The notes beneath the pieces are model-generated. The model saw only the letters and a list, made by a program, of their open reading frames with translations. It did no database searches and was not told the origin of the DNA. The position numbers and the translations under genes were made by a program. Of a DNA stretch of 64,000 nucleotides, positions 34,906-47,957 are shown piece by piece; the stretch's first letter is position 1; every line of letters starts with the position of its first letter. This DNA comes from Hyperoplus lanceolatus. Its lineage: Eukaryota; Chordata; Actinopteri; Uranoscopiformes; Ammodytidae. Location of the stretch: NCBI GenBank assembly GCA_026929865.2, contig CM049414.1:4471001-4535000 (forward strand), written 5' to 3'.

Positions 34906-35820
34906 GCTTGCAGTGATTGGCCTTCAATCTTCCTTTGCTAAGTCTCAATAGCCAAAGCTGTGTGAGTGAGGTAGCCTAGCCCTGCTAACTTGCTAAGCTC
35001 TGATGTAACTGAGAAGCATCTTTGGCTGAGGACCTCATGGCCTTCTGTTGACTCTGTCTCTCTCACAGCTAGCCCCCGACAGCCAACAACAGCGAGTGAG
35101 AGAAGTGAAAAGAATATATTTCCATTCCTCTCAACCCCAAAAATGCTGTGCGTTTGTTTTGTTCTGATGCAGCAAATAATCACTTCCAGATGTTGCTGCT
35201 GCTCCACATGTCTGGCCCTGATCTAAAGACTGACCCATGTTAGTCCGGCCTGCCCGCTGGATGCAAGCAATGACTAATTTATAAGCTTCGTCTAGCTAAC
35301 GGAATTAAACCTCACTGTGAAAGACAGGCCGAGCCTCAGCTCCTATTATTTGAAACAACCAGCGCAGCCTTCTACATGAACCCCATAAAAAGGCCAACCA
35401 TTTAAAAATAGGCCTAAGTTATGAGATGATATGAAATGCTGCCATCTGCTGGCGTTGTAGCCTGTAGAAATGTATAGGCTTTTTGATCGACATAACTCAT
35501 TACATGGATGAATCAAAGGCTAAATAGATAAAGTGGGATTTACTGAATTGAACACACCAGCACACCAATTTTGGTAATAAATTTTAATAAAAGACATTCC
35601 GACATTTCTAACAGAATTGCATTTGTTAGGCCTATCTTGTTTCTTGCATTGTTAAACAGGTATTAATTCCTACATTAAGCTACATTCCTAAAATTGCCCA
35701 CACAAACTAAGTCAGAATGATTCAATTACTCTTCTCATTATTATATAAAATCGTTTCCATTACAGATAAAAATAAATATTTGTCATGATAAAGAAATGAT
35801 GAGTAATCACCTTCAAGCCG
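34906..35820. other. Intergenic, no recognised gene
   Basis: Sequence between the end of dse and the ndufaf4 promoter region. Short ORFs only; nothing recognised. Confidence 0.5.
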
Positions 35821-35938
35821 CTAGGTGTCGCCGCTACTCTCTGTTCGCCTTTTGCGTTGTACATTGAACCTCCTCGCTCGCCGTCGACCGTTTGAATAAA
35901 CTTTATTGTTAGCGCTCTCCTCTAGTAAGGTGTCAAAC

Positions 35939-36074
35939 ATGGGGGCACGCGTTGCTCGTATGTTCCGAAATTTCAACCTAGAGAACCGGGTGTACCGAGA
36001 GATATCCAAGGAAAAGCCGCAAGCAGCCCCACGGCACGCGGGCGACCTCGCGCCTCCCGCCGCCAGCACTGAGG
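35939..36074 (+). CDS. ndufaf4: ndufaf4 coding exon 1
   Basis: The ATG is at 35939, with [20 protein letters not shown], then [13 protein letters not shown], matching the conserved N-terminus of NDUFAF4 (human begins [17 protein letters not shown]). NDUFAF4 (C6orf66/HRPAP20) works with NDUFAF3 in assembling mitochondrial respiratory complex I. Gly2 is conserved and would suit N-myristoylation, which I recall being reported for the human protein. The exon ends after one base of an Ala codon at a strong GTGAGT donor (36075). The sequence is locally CpG-rich compared with its flanks, as expected of a housekeeping promoter. Confidence 0.95.
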
Positions 36075-36213
36075 GTGAGTGAGGGACAGCTCAAAGGCTG
36101 TAGGGACAGCTCCAAAAAGTTACTTGTGTAACAACCGGCTCCTCGGGGTCATTCATGGAAGAATGAACCTTTCTGAGACCTGACACTTGTATGCATGATG
36201 TTGTGTGTTTCAG

Positions 36214-36311
36214 CGGAGACAGCGGTTTTAATTAAGCAGAAGAACGATCCTCTCCTGGCCCTCCTCAAGTCCGTCTATGTCGATTCTACAGATCCAGCAG
36301 CAGCAGCAGAG
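36214..36311 (+). CDS. ndufaf4: ndufaf4 coding exon 2
   Basis: The acceptor TTTCAG ends at 36213 and the donor GTCAGA follows 36311 (GT present, otherwise weak). It encodes AETAVLIKQKNDPLLALLKS, then VYVDSTDPAAAAE; human has LLSFLKDVYVDSKDP at this place. The phase is 1 in and 0 out, which joins both neighbours in frame. A CAG/GCA run encodes the alanines next to the donor. Read-through of the donor would hit a stop only after about 26 more codons, so the exact donor rests on homology and phase. Confidence 0.9.
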
Positions 36312-37387
36312 GTCAGACTGACTGTGTGTTTTGAGTCATGGTTTGAATGGCTATGGGGGTGCACCGTTTATGAAAATGATCACAACTGAGGCTTGAGCAT
36401 AGTGCATGCATGAGCCTTTACCTTCATAGAAAAAGTAGTATTGTTCTAAGATAAATGTTCTACATTTCTGGTGAGCAAGGTGTCATTCATCATCCTCGAA
36501 TGCCATTGTGTCACGATGTCACTACATTACGTTTTTTCCTAAGCTTCTCTTTATTTGTCTGTGCATCATCCATCTATGTCTTTGTTTAGTACTGTCTCCT
36601 GCTGAATCATTCAGATCATTCTGATACTCAGATCATGGACTAGTCCAATATAGAGGGGGCTGACTGAGGGTTGCCCCTGAGGCTGACACTAGTCATGAAT
36701 AAATCATTCTGATGCCATTTTAGCATAGGCTTTTTAGAAACTACAATACAATGAAAATACATGTTTTCTGGAGGTTGTTTTCCATTACAACATAGTACAA
36801 TTGATAGTACGGCTACTGAGTAGCAGCTGGTTGTAATAGCAGCTTATGTTGCCGCCTACACATTTCTACTCAGTCTTCAATAGAGCGATTAATTACACAT
36901 TTTGTTTTTGGATGAAGTAATGTTAGGTCCATCCATGTAACGTTAACCAACATGCTTATGTGCATCTAGGTCTTTTAGCTGAGTTGCTGTTAGACACTCA
37001 TTTCGTGTTGCCCACCAAGAATAGGAACGGCAGTACTACGATGCCAGTTTAGAAATAAAGTACAACAAAAACTGGAGAGATGGCAAGCTCAAACACCGCA
37101 ACCACTACAGTAGCTTAGTAGAAAACCCAAAGAAAGATGGGTAGAGTAGGGACCATGAAGTGGAAAAGTGCCATAAGGAGCACAACTAGTTTTTGAGAGA
37201 CTTTGTTATAGAACAGAGAGTTGCTCATAGGGAAATCTCTTCAGTCAGGGTTAGTCAGGTGGTTTTCTTTTAAAGATAATTTTTTTTACATGTGTTCTTT
37301 TATTAGACAGTTTGGAGGGACCCCCCCTCCAGGGTTAGTCATGTGTTTGTCCCACCACACTCAAACAATGTTTGCATTTTCCCACAG
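36312..37387. other. ndufaf4 intron 2
   Basis: A 1076-bp intron with no recognised gene or element. It ends in a TTTTCCCACAG acceptor. Confidence 0.8.
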
Positions 37388-37696
37388 GCATCGAAGGAAG
37401 TGAGCGCAAGCAAAGTGGCGTCACGGCGGCCTCTGAGGTTCAGTCTACCAGGAGGCCAGTACGGGCTGACGGAGCTCACAGACGTGCCCGAAGGCAAACT
37501 GACCATCGCTGAGGCTCTGAAGGCCCTGAGCAGCCACCAGAGACAGCCGGGGACATGGACGGGTGAGAAGATCAGTCAGGACTACTGTCTGGACCCCAAA
37601 GACACCAAAGCTCTGCTGAAGTTTTTCATCCCCTTCCAAGTTCAGATCATACCGCCCAAGAACGCAACAAACGTCAAGCAGATCAAGGATTCCTAG
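37388..37696 (+). CDS. ndufaf4: ndufaf4 coding exon 3 (C-terminal)
   Basis: Starts after the CCCACAG acceptor and ends at the TAG at 37694-37696. It encodes 102 residues including FSLPGGQYGLTELTDVPEGK, LTIAEALKALSSHQ, WTGEKISQDYCLDPKD and LLKFFIPFQVQIIPPK. These match the human C-terminal half (IPKGKISIVEALTLLNNHK, WTAEKIMQEY, LLKYFVTFEVEIFPP). The assembled protein is 180 aa against 175 in human, so the gene is complete. Confidence 0.95.
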   Translation, partial: ASKEVSASKVASRRPLRFSLPGGQYGLTELTDVPEGKLTIAEALKALSSHQRQPGTWTGEKISQDYCLDPKDTKALLKFFIPFQVQIIPPKNATNVKQIKDS

Positions 37697-38350
37697 GACT
37701 GGACTTGTCAGGGAATGATGGGACAACAGACAATCAGCCCTTTTTTATTGATCTACGTCAATACGTTGCATTTGTCCAGAGACCATATTGGATTAATCAA
37801 CAAACAACCCTACTGACCTCTGATTGGTCCATGTTATGCTGCTGTATTTAGATTTTGGTCTTATAAACGTCTCGTCTGTACATAAAAGCAGAGATGTCTA
37901 GAAACAAGTTATTTACCTCCTAGATATGATCACATATCAACGGATGGCAAGTCATCGGTTACACAACCCCCACACAAGACTGTCTTTATTCTGTTTGATA
38001 TAAAACTAATAATAATGGAACTAATGAACCTGTATTATATATTTGAGAGGTAAAACAAAAACTTAAGAGAAATCTAAAAATACAATGAACGAATAAGTAC
38101 AAACATTTGATCATAAGAATTGTGTCTTTAAAATCCATTTGAGGATTTATGCTATGATATTTATTATAATACAAACATTGATTGTAATATTCTCATTTGG
38201 TTTAAGGATCTCAATAAGGGGCCCAGAGATCCAAAATTTAGGGTTGAGAAACTGGTTGAAAGGAGTGGTTCAAGATTTTAGGAAATACAAGTATTCCTTA
38301 CTTTCCTTAAGAGTGGGCCGAGAAGATGAATTCGATACCACCCCTAAGTG
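37697..38350. other. ndufaf4 3' flank
   Basis: Contains the 3'UTR. No unambiguous AATAAA was picked. No other gene was seen before the foldback element. Confidence 0.5.
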
Positions 38351-38354
38351 TCAA

Positions 38355-39590
38355 GTATGGTCAAGAGTACCTATTTGCAGACCCATGGAGAAACGGAGCT
38401 CCACCGGAAATACGAAATTTCTTCTTGGTTTTTTTTTTACTGGCGGCGATCACCCAGCGTTTCTTCTTCTTTTTGTTTTACTGCCGGCGTTCACCTAGCG
38501 GTGAATAATAACAAGACACAGTTTCCACCGGCTATGGTGCTAGTAGACAGTAAAATAAGTCAGTTTGTTAAGGGTCCCAAGTGGCCAGGACGGTGGTAAA
38601 ATGTTAAGGTAGAAGATGAATGAAGCAACGAAGCTTTGTGTACATCTTCTAAAATCCGTCTCTTTAATTCACAATGATCACACTAGGTCAATCACATAAA
38701 CTGTTATAAATGAAACACAAAAAGTGCCACCACATTAAAATAAACAGCTCATTTTAAAAAGCGGGGTGAAAGGCATTAACGTCTGACACATAAGGTGACA
38801 GTTTCCATTCTAGATCCTGATTGATTTATTACCAGATCCCTTGTCCTCTAGTGATCACAGTTTTAATTATTATATAATTTCCATATTCATACTAGGCTAT
38901 TGAACGATCGATGCTCGTCTGTGACTTTGTGATCACGCAAGTGAACAGTAACGATCGCGTGCAGCCGCAGAATTACATTTCAACCAGACATAAATAGCCT
39001 ATGTTCATATTAGGCTATTTAACGAGGCTCGTCTGTGACTTTGTGATCACGCAAGTGAACAGTAACGATCGCGTGCAGCCGCAGAATGAGATACAATACA
39101 GGCTACAATACAATAGGTTTATTAATCCGAACACAGTTAGCATTAGCCTGCACTGCTGCAACAAGGCTCCAACTGACACTACGTAAAGGCTATTTACAGC
39201 TTTGTTTAAGAGGAAAAGACAAGCATTTGTTTCCAGGACTTCTAAGATAAAAGTTCAACTTTTTGTGTTTCATTTATAAGAGTTGATATTTGTATGTGAT
39301 TGACCTACTTGTGATAATTGTGAATTAAAGAGACGGATTTCGGAAGATGTACCCAAAGCTTCGTTGCTTCATTCATCTTCTACCTCAACATCTACTTTTT
39401 ACCACCGTCCTGACCACGTGGGACCCTTAACAAACTGACATATTTTACTGTCTTTTACTGTCTACTAGCACCATAGCCGGTGGAAACTGTGTATTATTAA
39501 CTCCAGCAGTAAAACAAAAAGAAGAAAACAAATTCAGAGTAGGCTTCCGGTGGAGCTCCACTTTCCCCATGGGTCTGCAAATAGGTGCCT
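38355..39590. mobile_element. Foldback element with about 350-400-bp inverted arms
   Basis: The left arm (about 38355-38750) and right arm (about 39245-39590) are inverted copies. Paired blocks include ACCTATTTGCAGACCCATGG, GGAGCTCCACCGG, the TTTCCACCGGCTATGGTGCT block and the GCAACGAAGCTTTG block. The loop holds a tandem duplication (about 38882-38976 and 39003-39090) with GTGACTTTGTGATCACGCAA. No ORF of note and no clear target-site duplication. Confidence 0.8.
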
Positions 39591-39886
39591 CTCACATTTT
39601 TCCGTAGCTGGCCGTCAGAGGTCAAAGACTTTATGGTAGCGGCACATTGAATTTTCTCCTGTCTAATTTTTACTTAAATGTTAGTAGGGATGAAAGCAGC
39701 AAGGCATCCTCCCTTCTTTGGCTAAAATGTGAAAGTGCACAACGATGTGAACAACTAATTTTGGTGTTTAGAAAGTCACTAGAATAAGGGGAAACAATGT
39801 CTTTGAAAGTAATTTTTTCCCAGTCCCCTCTTTTAGTTGTATGAGTCCAACCGTTTTTTTCAACATCTACAAACATCGTTACATTA

Positions 39887-40060
39887 CATTTTATTTAGCT
39901 GACGCTTTTATCCAAAGCGACTTCCATTAAGTGCATCCCACAATGAAGGTACAAACTCAGAACAACAAGAATCACGTAAGTACTATAGCTTCAAATAAAC
40001 CAAACTACAAAGTGACATATGTAAGTGCTACATGGAGATGTAACAAGTGACCTTCACGGC
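39887..40060. repeat. Common teleost interspersed repeat fragment
   Basis: ACATTTTATTTAGCTGACGC, then TTTTATCCAAAGCGACTTCC, is a motif I know as very common in teleost genomes. Its class is not settled from this fragment. Confidence 0.55.
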
Positions 40061-41877
40061 AGCTCTTGCTAAGGTTAGGGGATAGGGCCTTCCAGGCAGC
40101 ACTGCCTTTAAGTCTCCGTTGGGGGAACAAAACACCATCGAGTTAGAAAAGCCGCTGTGTGCGCTGGTGGGACCCGTGTTGTCCAGAATGTGCCCTTTTT
40201 ATTTTTTCGCACCTGCCCTTCAAACAGTCTGAGTCCACCACTGATATCAATCATTGTTACATAAGTTGTCCCTATAGTTAGGACAAGTTCATATCTCAAA
40301 ATGATAGTTTTAACGCAAATGAAATCAGAAATCTATAATTGACATTTAACCTTTGTTATTTATGTTGAATAAGTATTAGTTAAATGTTTTTTCAGGCTTA
40401 AGTGAAACAGACCTTATTTTATGCATGAATTGGGAAGGAGCACAGTAAGTCAGGCAAATAGCCCAAAGCTGATACTTACACACTATGCTTCCAGTGAATT
40501 CCAAAGGGACATGCACAAGACAGGAATTCAGCTTATGGTCAACCTTCAATCAATCAGTTTTTAATATATCAGTGATTTTTGAGAAGTGGTACAAAACAGG
40601 GTGCAACATTGAAAAAATACAAACCCTATGTTTCGGCAAATTAAATTACATGTATCCAACAAGCTACTGAGCTAAGCTTGGACACAACCTCCCAGCTTTT
40701 GTTATTTTTATCGTCATTGGCCTATCACCACAGTCAAATGTCAACTCATGTAGGCCTATATATATATATATTACTTTCTGAATTTAAATCGTCCTATTAT
40801 TGTCCTTTATTTGTTTGGGAGCCCTATTTAAAAGCTTGAGAACAGAGAAGCAGCTGTATGATTGCTCACTGGGTGGCTCTCAACAACCTGTAGCACTTGT
40901 GTGGATTATAAGAATGATCTTTGTAAAAAATAAATAAATGATCGGTTTTCCAATGCCTCTTATGTCTTATACTGTAGCTGTTGCATCCATATCCAAATAA
41001 TTAGCAGAGCCCAACCACACAATACTCACGTTGCTGAGTTTATTTCTGAAATAACAAGCTCCATTTGTCATCTCTGCCACCCACCACGACACCCACCTGA
41101 GCGTGGCCAAAAAAAGCAATTCCTCCATCAAAACCACGCCCATTATCCTAGTTTCTCGTCTCTATTGGACTACGCTTTTTTTTATAATGTCTATGCTTCT
41201 ACCCCCTACCCATGCGACAGGCTTCCGCGGGTGTCAGTTATCACTGAATACAAAGCTCCGTCAGGCTGGCGAGAGCGAGCACGAACGCGGTCAAGTCTGT
41301 GTTGCTTTGCCTTCACAATAAGGCAGTTAGGTCAACTGTTTAGTTTAAAACTTCTATCGTTGTGCTGTGATTAGCCTACATCAAGTGGAATCACGGCAAT
41401 TAATAACAATTAAACTGCGCCTTCAGGACATTTTGAAACATGTCTTTTGACCATATTAAAGCTGGGGTGGAGAATTTGGGGAGAAAATGGCAGTTGGGAT
41501 AGACATTCGAAATACCTCAACCGCTCCACTTGTTCTCTTTGGTCCCTCCCTGACACGCTCCACATGTTTAAATCAATATAATAAAAGGGATAGTTCAGTA
41601 TTTTTAAGTGGGGTTGTAGGCCTATGAGGTAGGCTACTTACACAGGCTAGTTAGTCTGTTACCTTATGGAGATGAGGATCAGTGCAGTCACTAGGCCTAT
41701 AAGGAGTTTAGGGGAGATGTTGCTGCAGAAGTCAGCATTAGGCTAGCATTAGACTATGTTGTTGCAGAGGGGAGCAGAACAACAAGAGAAGGGTGGGCAG
41801 TTCAGATGAATAGTAACATTAGCTAAACAACATACAGTAACTTGCTAGCGCCAGATGTTTAACAACTGGACTGAGGG
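40061..41877. other. Intergenic, no recognised gene
   Basis: No coding or RNA gene was recognised. A short (TA)n run lies at about 40757-40771. Confidence 0.5.
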
Positions 41878-41883
41878 ACGGAT

Positions 41884-42213
41884 TACGGTGGTTCAGAGCA
41901 TTCAACAAATAAAAAAAGTGTCACACCTTATCTAGCCGTTAGCACACCAGGATCTTGTAACTACGACATCAGGATCTCGTAATTACGAGATCAGGATCGC
42001 CCTCTCATTCATCAATAACGTGGCTGGCTGCAGGATGGCAACGATGATGTTATCTGACGTTATCGTCTTTTATTCCTGTTCTAAAAGCACACGTTTCTCT
42101 ATTTTTACACACAATTCATGACCAGGATATCAAGTATGAGAATAAAGGCCTACATGTTGATTTAGCAATTTAGTGGTCGAGGTTCCTGTGTCGTGCCAAA
42201 CTTAACCCCTTTA

Positions 42214-42281
<68 letters not shown>

Positions 42282-42889
42282 AGGTGATTGCCTTGGTTTC
42301 CGGACAAAAATGGGCCCCATAATCATATAGGCTACAATTATTTTAAAGATGTTTTACTGTTACATTCATTAATCAGCGATGGCACAGGGAACTGAAGGAC
42401 ACACTTTAGGCTACTGTTTCCGCCCTTGATCAGCTGCTGAGGTCTGACTGGGCTTTTCTCCTGAACAGTCCCAATGACTATGTCTGCGCAATGTTGAGTA
42501 ATCTTTCTTTATATGTCCAGTAATGCCCTCCTCACTTCTAAGAAACATAAATATTTCCCAATGCCTCAATCCGAGCAAGAAAATAAAAGACGTTAACATT
42601 GGGTAGCGTCATAGTTGCCGCCCTGCAGCCAGCCAGCCACATTATTGATGTATGGAGGGCGATCCTGATCTCTTAAGTAGCCTACGAGATCTTTTCCCAA
42701 AATTACGAGTTCCTGATATCGTAATTAGGAGCTCTTTTCTCAAAATTACGAGATCCTGATGTCATAATTACGAGATCTTTTGTCTTAATTAAGAGATCCT
42801 GATGTTGTAATTACGAGATCCTGGTGTGCTAACGGCTAGATAAGGTGTGAAACTTTTTTATTATTCGGTGAATGCTCAGCGCCACCGTA
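41884..42889. mobile_element. Foldback element with 6-bp duplication and internal tandem repeats
   Basis: 1006 bp. It starts TACGGTGG and ends CCACCGTA, flanked by ACGGAT on both sides (41878-41883 and 42890-42895). The inverted arms include ACACCTTATCTAGCCGTTAG and AGGATCTCGTAATTACGAGA. The right arm carries at least four tandem copies of an ATTACGAGATCCTGATGT-like unit; the left arm carries fewer. A (TG)32 microsatellite is in the loop. No transposase. The superfamily is unknown. Confidence 0.85.
42215..42278. repeat. (TG)32 microsatellite
   Basis: 64 bp of perfect TG repeat inside the foldback element. Confidence 0.98.
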
Positions 42890-43299
42890 ACGGATGACCA
42901 CTAGCTTTTGCTAATGGCTTTGGGGCTACTAGCCAAAATATCTTGCTAACAAAATAAACCTTTATTTATTCATTTCTGCCATTACAAAGAACATGTTACT
43001 CTTATAAATAGATAATTGAAACTACAGGCTGCATTTATTTTTTAATTCTTCCCGCCATTAACTGCAGGTTAGCCAACAGTGGCCTAATATTAGCAGGACC
43101 GGGATGCCTAGCTTCGTCTGCAAGAAGCACAGAAAGCATATGTGTCTAAAGTAGCCTAATAATGTCAATTTAACCTAAAGTAGTGGCAAAAATCTCCTGT
43201 TTGGGTTTGTGATGGAGCAATCCACATAGGTCTACATGCAGCTCCTCTACATTTCACCGCCTCCTAAATTAGGCTACATTTGTTTTGAAAGTCCACACC

Positions 43300-43812
43300 G
43301 GAAGTAGAATATGTTTGTTCTCGTATCATCTTGCAGCAGCTCGCGAAGTTAGTATTGTAGCCAGGCAGCCACAGTGTATTACAGTAGATAGCTTAATGTG
43401 TTTGTAGCTGGAGGATGGTCCGTTTCCATCTCACATCTGTATGAAGGAAAAGGATGAAAAAGAAAGCCCGGGAAGCGCGCTCTACATATTTCCTCTGCCC
43501 ATTAATCCTTGGACAATACATGCTGCCTGCCTGTCTCGTGCTGGTCTGAACACAAAGCAACCAACAGGCAATGCGGATTTTTACATTGAGTGTAGGTTGA
43601 CATCACCGGCCGCCGTGCTTGCCGACTGAAGCCCCCCAGATGCCGGTCCTATTTTAAGAAAAAGCAGCACTGAGCGACTTGTTTTGGTAGCAGAACTCTA
43701 ATGTCTCTTTTCCGGCGACGAGGAGCTTTTACGACGGTGAGATGAACCGTCTGGAGGACTGAGCTTCGGCACTTAAACCGCTCCCGAGGTCCACCATGGG
43801 AGAATGAAGCAG
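43300..43812 (+). other. Candidate gpr63 promoter and 5' non-coding exon
   Basis: Relatively GC-rich, repeat-poor sequence about 4.2 kb upstream of the gpr63 coding exon. It ends in a good donor (GAAGCAG followed by GTAATA at 43813). It would pair with the acceptor at 47957. GPR63 genes often have a non-coding first exon. This is inference from position and the splice site only. Confidence 0.3.
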
Positions 43813-46800
43813 GTAATATGAATGGAGACCGTGTGAACCCAGACAGACACGGGGTCTCCCTCCCAACAACACAGTGTTTGCTAAAATAACTCTTATAAGA
43901 TAGGCTATTGCACACCCTTTACCACCGCTGCTAGCTCTCTCCAGAGTAGGATAGACTACGAGTACATATGTATGTGCCATAACAAGGGAATAGTCGAGCT
44001 TGAAGGCTGTTTATTAGGTAGCTGTTACCATGTCATACTTAACCCGTGAGGGTCGGCCTCAACTGCTCGTATTGATGGCCGATGAAGTGAAAGCCCGTGT
44101 TTATCACTAATTGTTCTCACATGTGGGTCAATGTTGTCGGCTCGTCTCACACATGTAGGGTAGCCTATGCCTATATATCAGTTGTTAAAATGTGATTTGC
44201 CTTAGGGACAGAATTGAGTGTGTGAATCGGAACCGTGTGTCTAACATCTGGCCTCCTGCCGGCGTATTCAAAGCGTTTTTTTTAGTGCAAATACGCACTT
44301 ATTTAGCCTACAAGGTGGATGGGTAAAAATAACCTCCCAGAGAAACAAACAGTGAACAGAAGGAGAATGAAATGACTATTATTAAGACAAATAGCTAGGC
44401 TATACTTCATCCTTTTACTGTAAATATTTAAAGCAAATCAATACCTAACAGCACACTGTCCTCCTACATTTGTTTGAAGTTTAAATGGCAACGAGGACAC
44501 ATTTAAAAAAATATTTCTGAAATAATACCCATGTGGTTTGAATTTTCAGAAGGGTATATCTTGCTATTTCAAAAAACATGAATTTAATAATAGCCTGTAT
44601 AACCATACCTGAGTAAAGGGCACCGGCATCTCAAACACAGTTGCCTCTATGATTCAGCAAAACAGCCATGACTTCTGAATCCCCACCTCTCCAGGGGTTT
44701 GTGATTATGTTCCATGCACTGAGAACAACACAAGCTCAATAGTTTACTACTGGCAAGGCAGCAGGGCCTGCAGTGCGTCTGAGGAACAATGCCTTCTACC
44801 AACAACTCATGCCATATCACACTTACTATGAAGTGATATTGATACTAATGTCAGTCTACGGCAGTGGTTTTGTCTGTTACAATACATTCAGAGACATGTC
44901 AGGCTACAGAATGCCCGCCCATCAATGACCGCCTGCCGTCCTCCACGCCATGCATCATGTCATCAGAAAGTAGTTGCTAGGCAGTAGGCAACCTGTGTGT
45001 AAATAGACATGAACGCTTAAAGCGGGTGTTGCTTGCTGTCTTGTGCTCTCAAAATACAAAAACAATTAAAGAAGAAATTACTGTAAATTTGCAAGCGGCA
45101 CACCAAAACTGGCATCCTTCTCCTCTTTCTCTACGCCATGTTTCAATGAGCTGTCATCGTCATTGGAAGCAACGCTGGGAGGTTATCTAAAAGTCTAACA
45201 TGCAAGTCTCTCTCAGAGCGTGGTGAATCATCTAGGCTTCGGTTTTCCACGATGTCACACTACAAAAGATAAAACGTTTGAATTTCGCCCTCTGTCGTTC
45301 CAAACACGACACCCTATGAATGCCGAATCAGGCTGTAAGAGGGCTGATATCCTCTAGTCCGACACTGTCATTTCTGTGTTCAACCCATTGTTCAGTTCTT
45401 TTCTAAATTCTACATAATACGAATTGTCTTTACTAACATGTCTTTCATCTCAAACTCAATGTGTCATGGCAGATTCAATCTTCACAGTATTACATTTTAC
45501 AAATGTATTTCTCTCCTACTATCAGCTGTTTTTTTGGAACAGATGCAGAAATCATGACAGACATATGTAGGCCTATCTCTCCACATCAAAATTTAACAAG
45601 GCCAGCGGAAATAAATAATGGCTACTTATCACCATAGACAATAGTCAACCCTGTAGGATTTACACCTGATAAGTCCATTTTGGTGGACTTAGTTAGGTGT
45701 TATTGCACCTTTTAGTAGCCTATGCCTCTAAAAATTCAAGCTAAAACGAGATGTGACTGAAAACCTCTCAGCATATTATCCCTGCAATTCACCGTTGCCG
45801 TTGTTTTTCACAAATGTCTGCGTTGTCGAACGCCAAGTGCCCGATCATCCATTTTTACTGCAGGTTTGCTTGATTGCTTGGAAGCTGAAGTGGCTCTTTG
45901 AATATATTTGGTCACTGTGCCGCCCGCCCCTTCTCCTCCCTATACAGCTACACAACTGCTGGTGCAGTGTGCTCAGTGCTCACATCCACTGCGATCCTTA
46001 GGAAACATGTGGAGTGAATGGAGCAGGAAGTAGGCCAAGATTAAACCTCTTCCTTATTTGCTCTCATTCACCAGGTGTTCATTGAAGCAGCGGCTCATTT
46101 CAGCAGACAATACTCTGGCCATCAGCATATGAATAAAGCAGAATGTTGATCTCCTTACTACAGCCCTTTCTCTCTTGATTCATTGTCTTGGTGACTTCAT
46201 GTGATAACACTATCCTGTTGAATGGCTACATATCCAGGTATAGAAGCAGTGTCCGACCTGTGATTCAACAGGGCTGCCTAACAGGCTGACACACATTGTT
46301 TGCATAGTAATTGCCTATAATTGTATTTGCTTGGCTTTCTTACCGCACACACTTGACCAAGAATGATTGAAACAGCTTAATGTATGTGAAAAGGCATAGT
46401 TTAAAGCCCTTTCAAATGGACTCTTTACTACAACGCAGGCATAGCCATTGTAAATGATAGCAGGCCCACTGAAATAGCAGCGTCCAATGTTTATACAAGT
46501 GATAAGGGCTTTTATTGCAGTATTTGTCTTGTCCCCGGTTGAACACTGGCTGCTGGTTACTGGCAGCAGGTCAGAAAAGCACTTAAACTGGATTCATTAT
46601 CATTTCATTCCATTTCAGCCAAACATCAAAGATGTTTGTATTTCTTATTGGGGACATTTGTCTACTAAGGAATACTGATTCCAGTCGCATTTTTGTTTAT
46701 ATATTAAACTTCCACATTTTTGGAAATCCCCTGTTTTCACTTCTTTTTTTCTGAGTTTATATGAGAAGATGACTAGCCCTCTAATACATGTGTGTGAAGT

Positions 46801-47369
46801 AAATAAGCAAGTTTCACAGTATGTTGAACCATAACATCACCTTATTCACTGTTAATGTGTGTAGCAATCAAATACATTTTTCATATAGGTTCTCAAACTC
46901 ATTCTGCCTAAACACATTTTCTGATGGACCTAGAGACGTTGTGTACAGACATGAAGGGAGGACTTTAGTGTGCATGTTCCACTGTTCATTTGATCTTTAT
47001 TCATAACACGTGACTGAGTCTTGTCACACCATCATACGTACAAAGATGTAGCTGCAAATTGAACAAACACTGATTGGCTCCTGTCAAAGGAAGGGAAACA
47101 TTTGCACCATTTTTAATATCCAAACAGGTTTTATGGCGTGAGATCTAATAACCACACTGGTAGACTATGTATGAGAGAGATCATTGCAGTGTGGAATTAA
47201 TTGGAGTGGTGCAGGCAGATCATCCTGAGTGGATTGCAGGCTCACTGTCACTGCCATTACAACTCCAAAGAGAATTCTGATGAAAAGCAGCTTTAAATCT
47301 GGTGTCTTATAGTGAGACACTCCAGGTGAATAGGGTTACATTTTTAACCAATTGTTTAACTTATTTTTT
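43813..47369. other. Probable gpr63 5' intron, no other gene seen
   Basis: Short ORFs only; no recognised RNA gene or transposon termini. Confidence 0.4.
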
Positions 47370-47875
47370 TGAAATGTCTGAAAAAATATGCAAATTTGGT
47401 GATATCTAAATCAATATGCGTAACTTTGATTCACTTTAAAAGCAAAAAAGTTCAAATCTTTATTATATTTGTTCAACGTATTAGAATGCAGAGTTTTTAT
47501 AGAACAAATATTGGGTTCAGCCTCTTTTCATTTTAAAGATCAAAAAATTAAAAATGCTTTTTCAGCATGTTTTGAGAACAAAATGCATTAATTCACTTCC
47601 ATTCAAACGGGCTTTATTGGCATGAAAGTTTAAACAATCATCATATATCAGACAATTAACTCCATGTGAACAAATCCTTCTGTAACCTTCAGAACAATAC
47701 TTAGAATGATTATGGAAAGTTGAGTTGATGCAGGTGCTTTAGAAGCTGAGATTTTTCGTTAAAATACTCAAATTAATGTACATTTTGGACCTTGTAGTAT
47801 GAAATAAGATATGCTACGGAAGCAACATAGACAAGAATCTCAAAATGGACCAGTGCTTGAAATAAACATGTTTTT
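47370..47875 (+). repeat. Interspersed repeat family R, copy 4
   Basis: Long copy including the 5' part (AAAATATGCAAATTTGGTGA), the middle CAGACAATTAACTCCATGTG, and the GTGCTTTAGAAGCTGAGA, AATGTACATTTTGGACC and GACCAGTGCTTG blocks. It ends about 80 bp before the gpr63 acceptor. Confidence 0.7.
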
Positions 47876-47957
47876 GTCTGCATGTCTCACCTTAATGCAC
47901 TTTTACCTATTCTGCTGATTTACATAGAACTCATTGCGTTTTGTCTCTTTTTCTAAG

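Noticed and set aside
43300..47957. klhl32 exons expected near ndufaf4
   Set aside because: No BTB or Kelch-repeat sequence was recognised in this gap or in 37697-43300.
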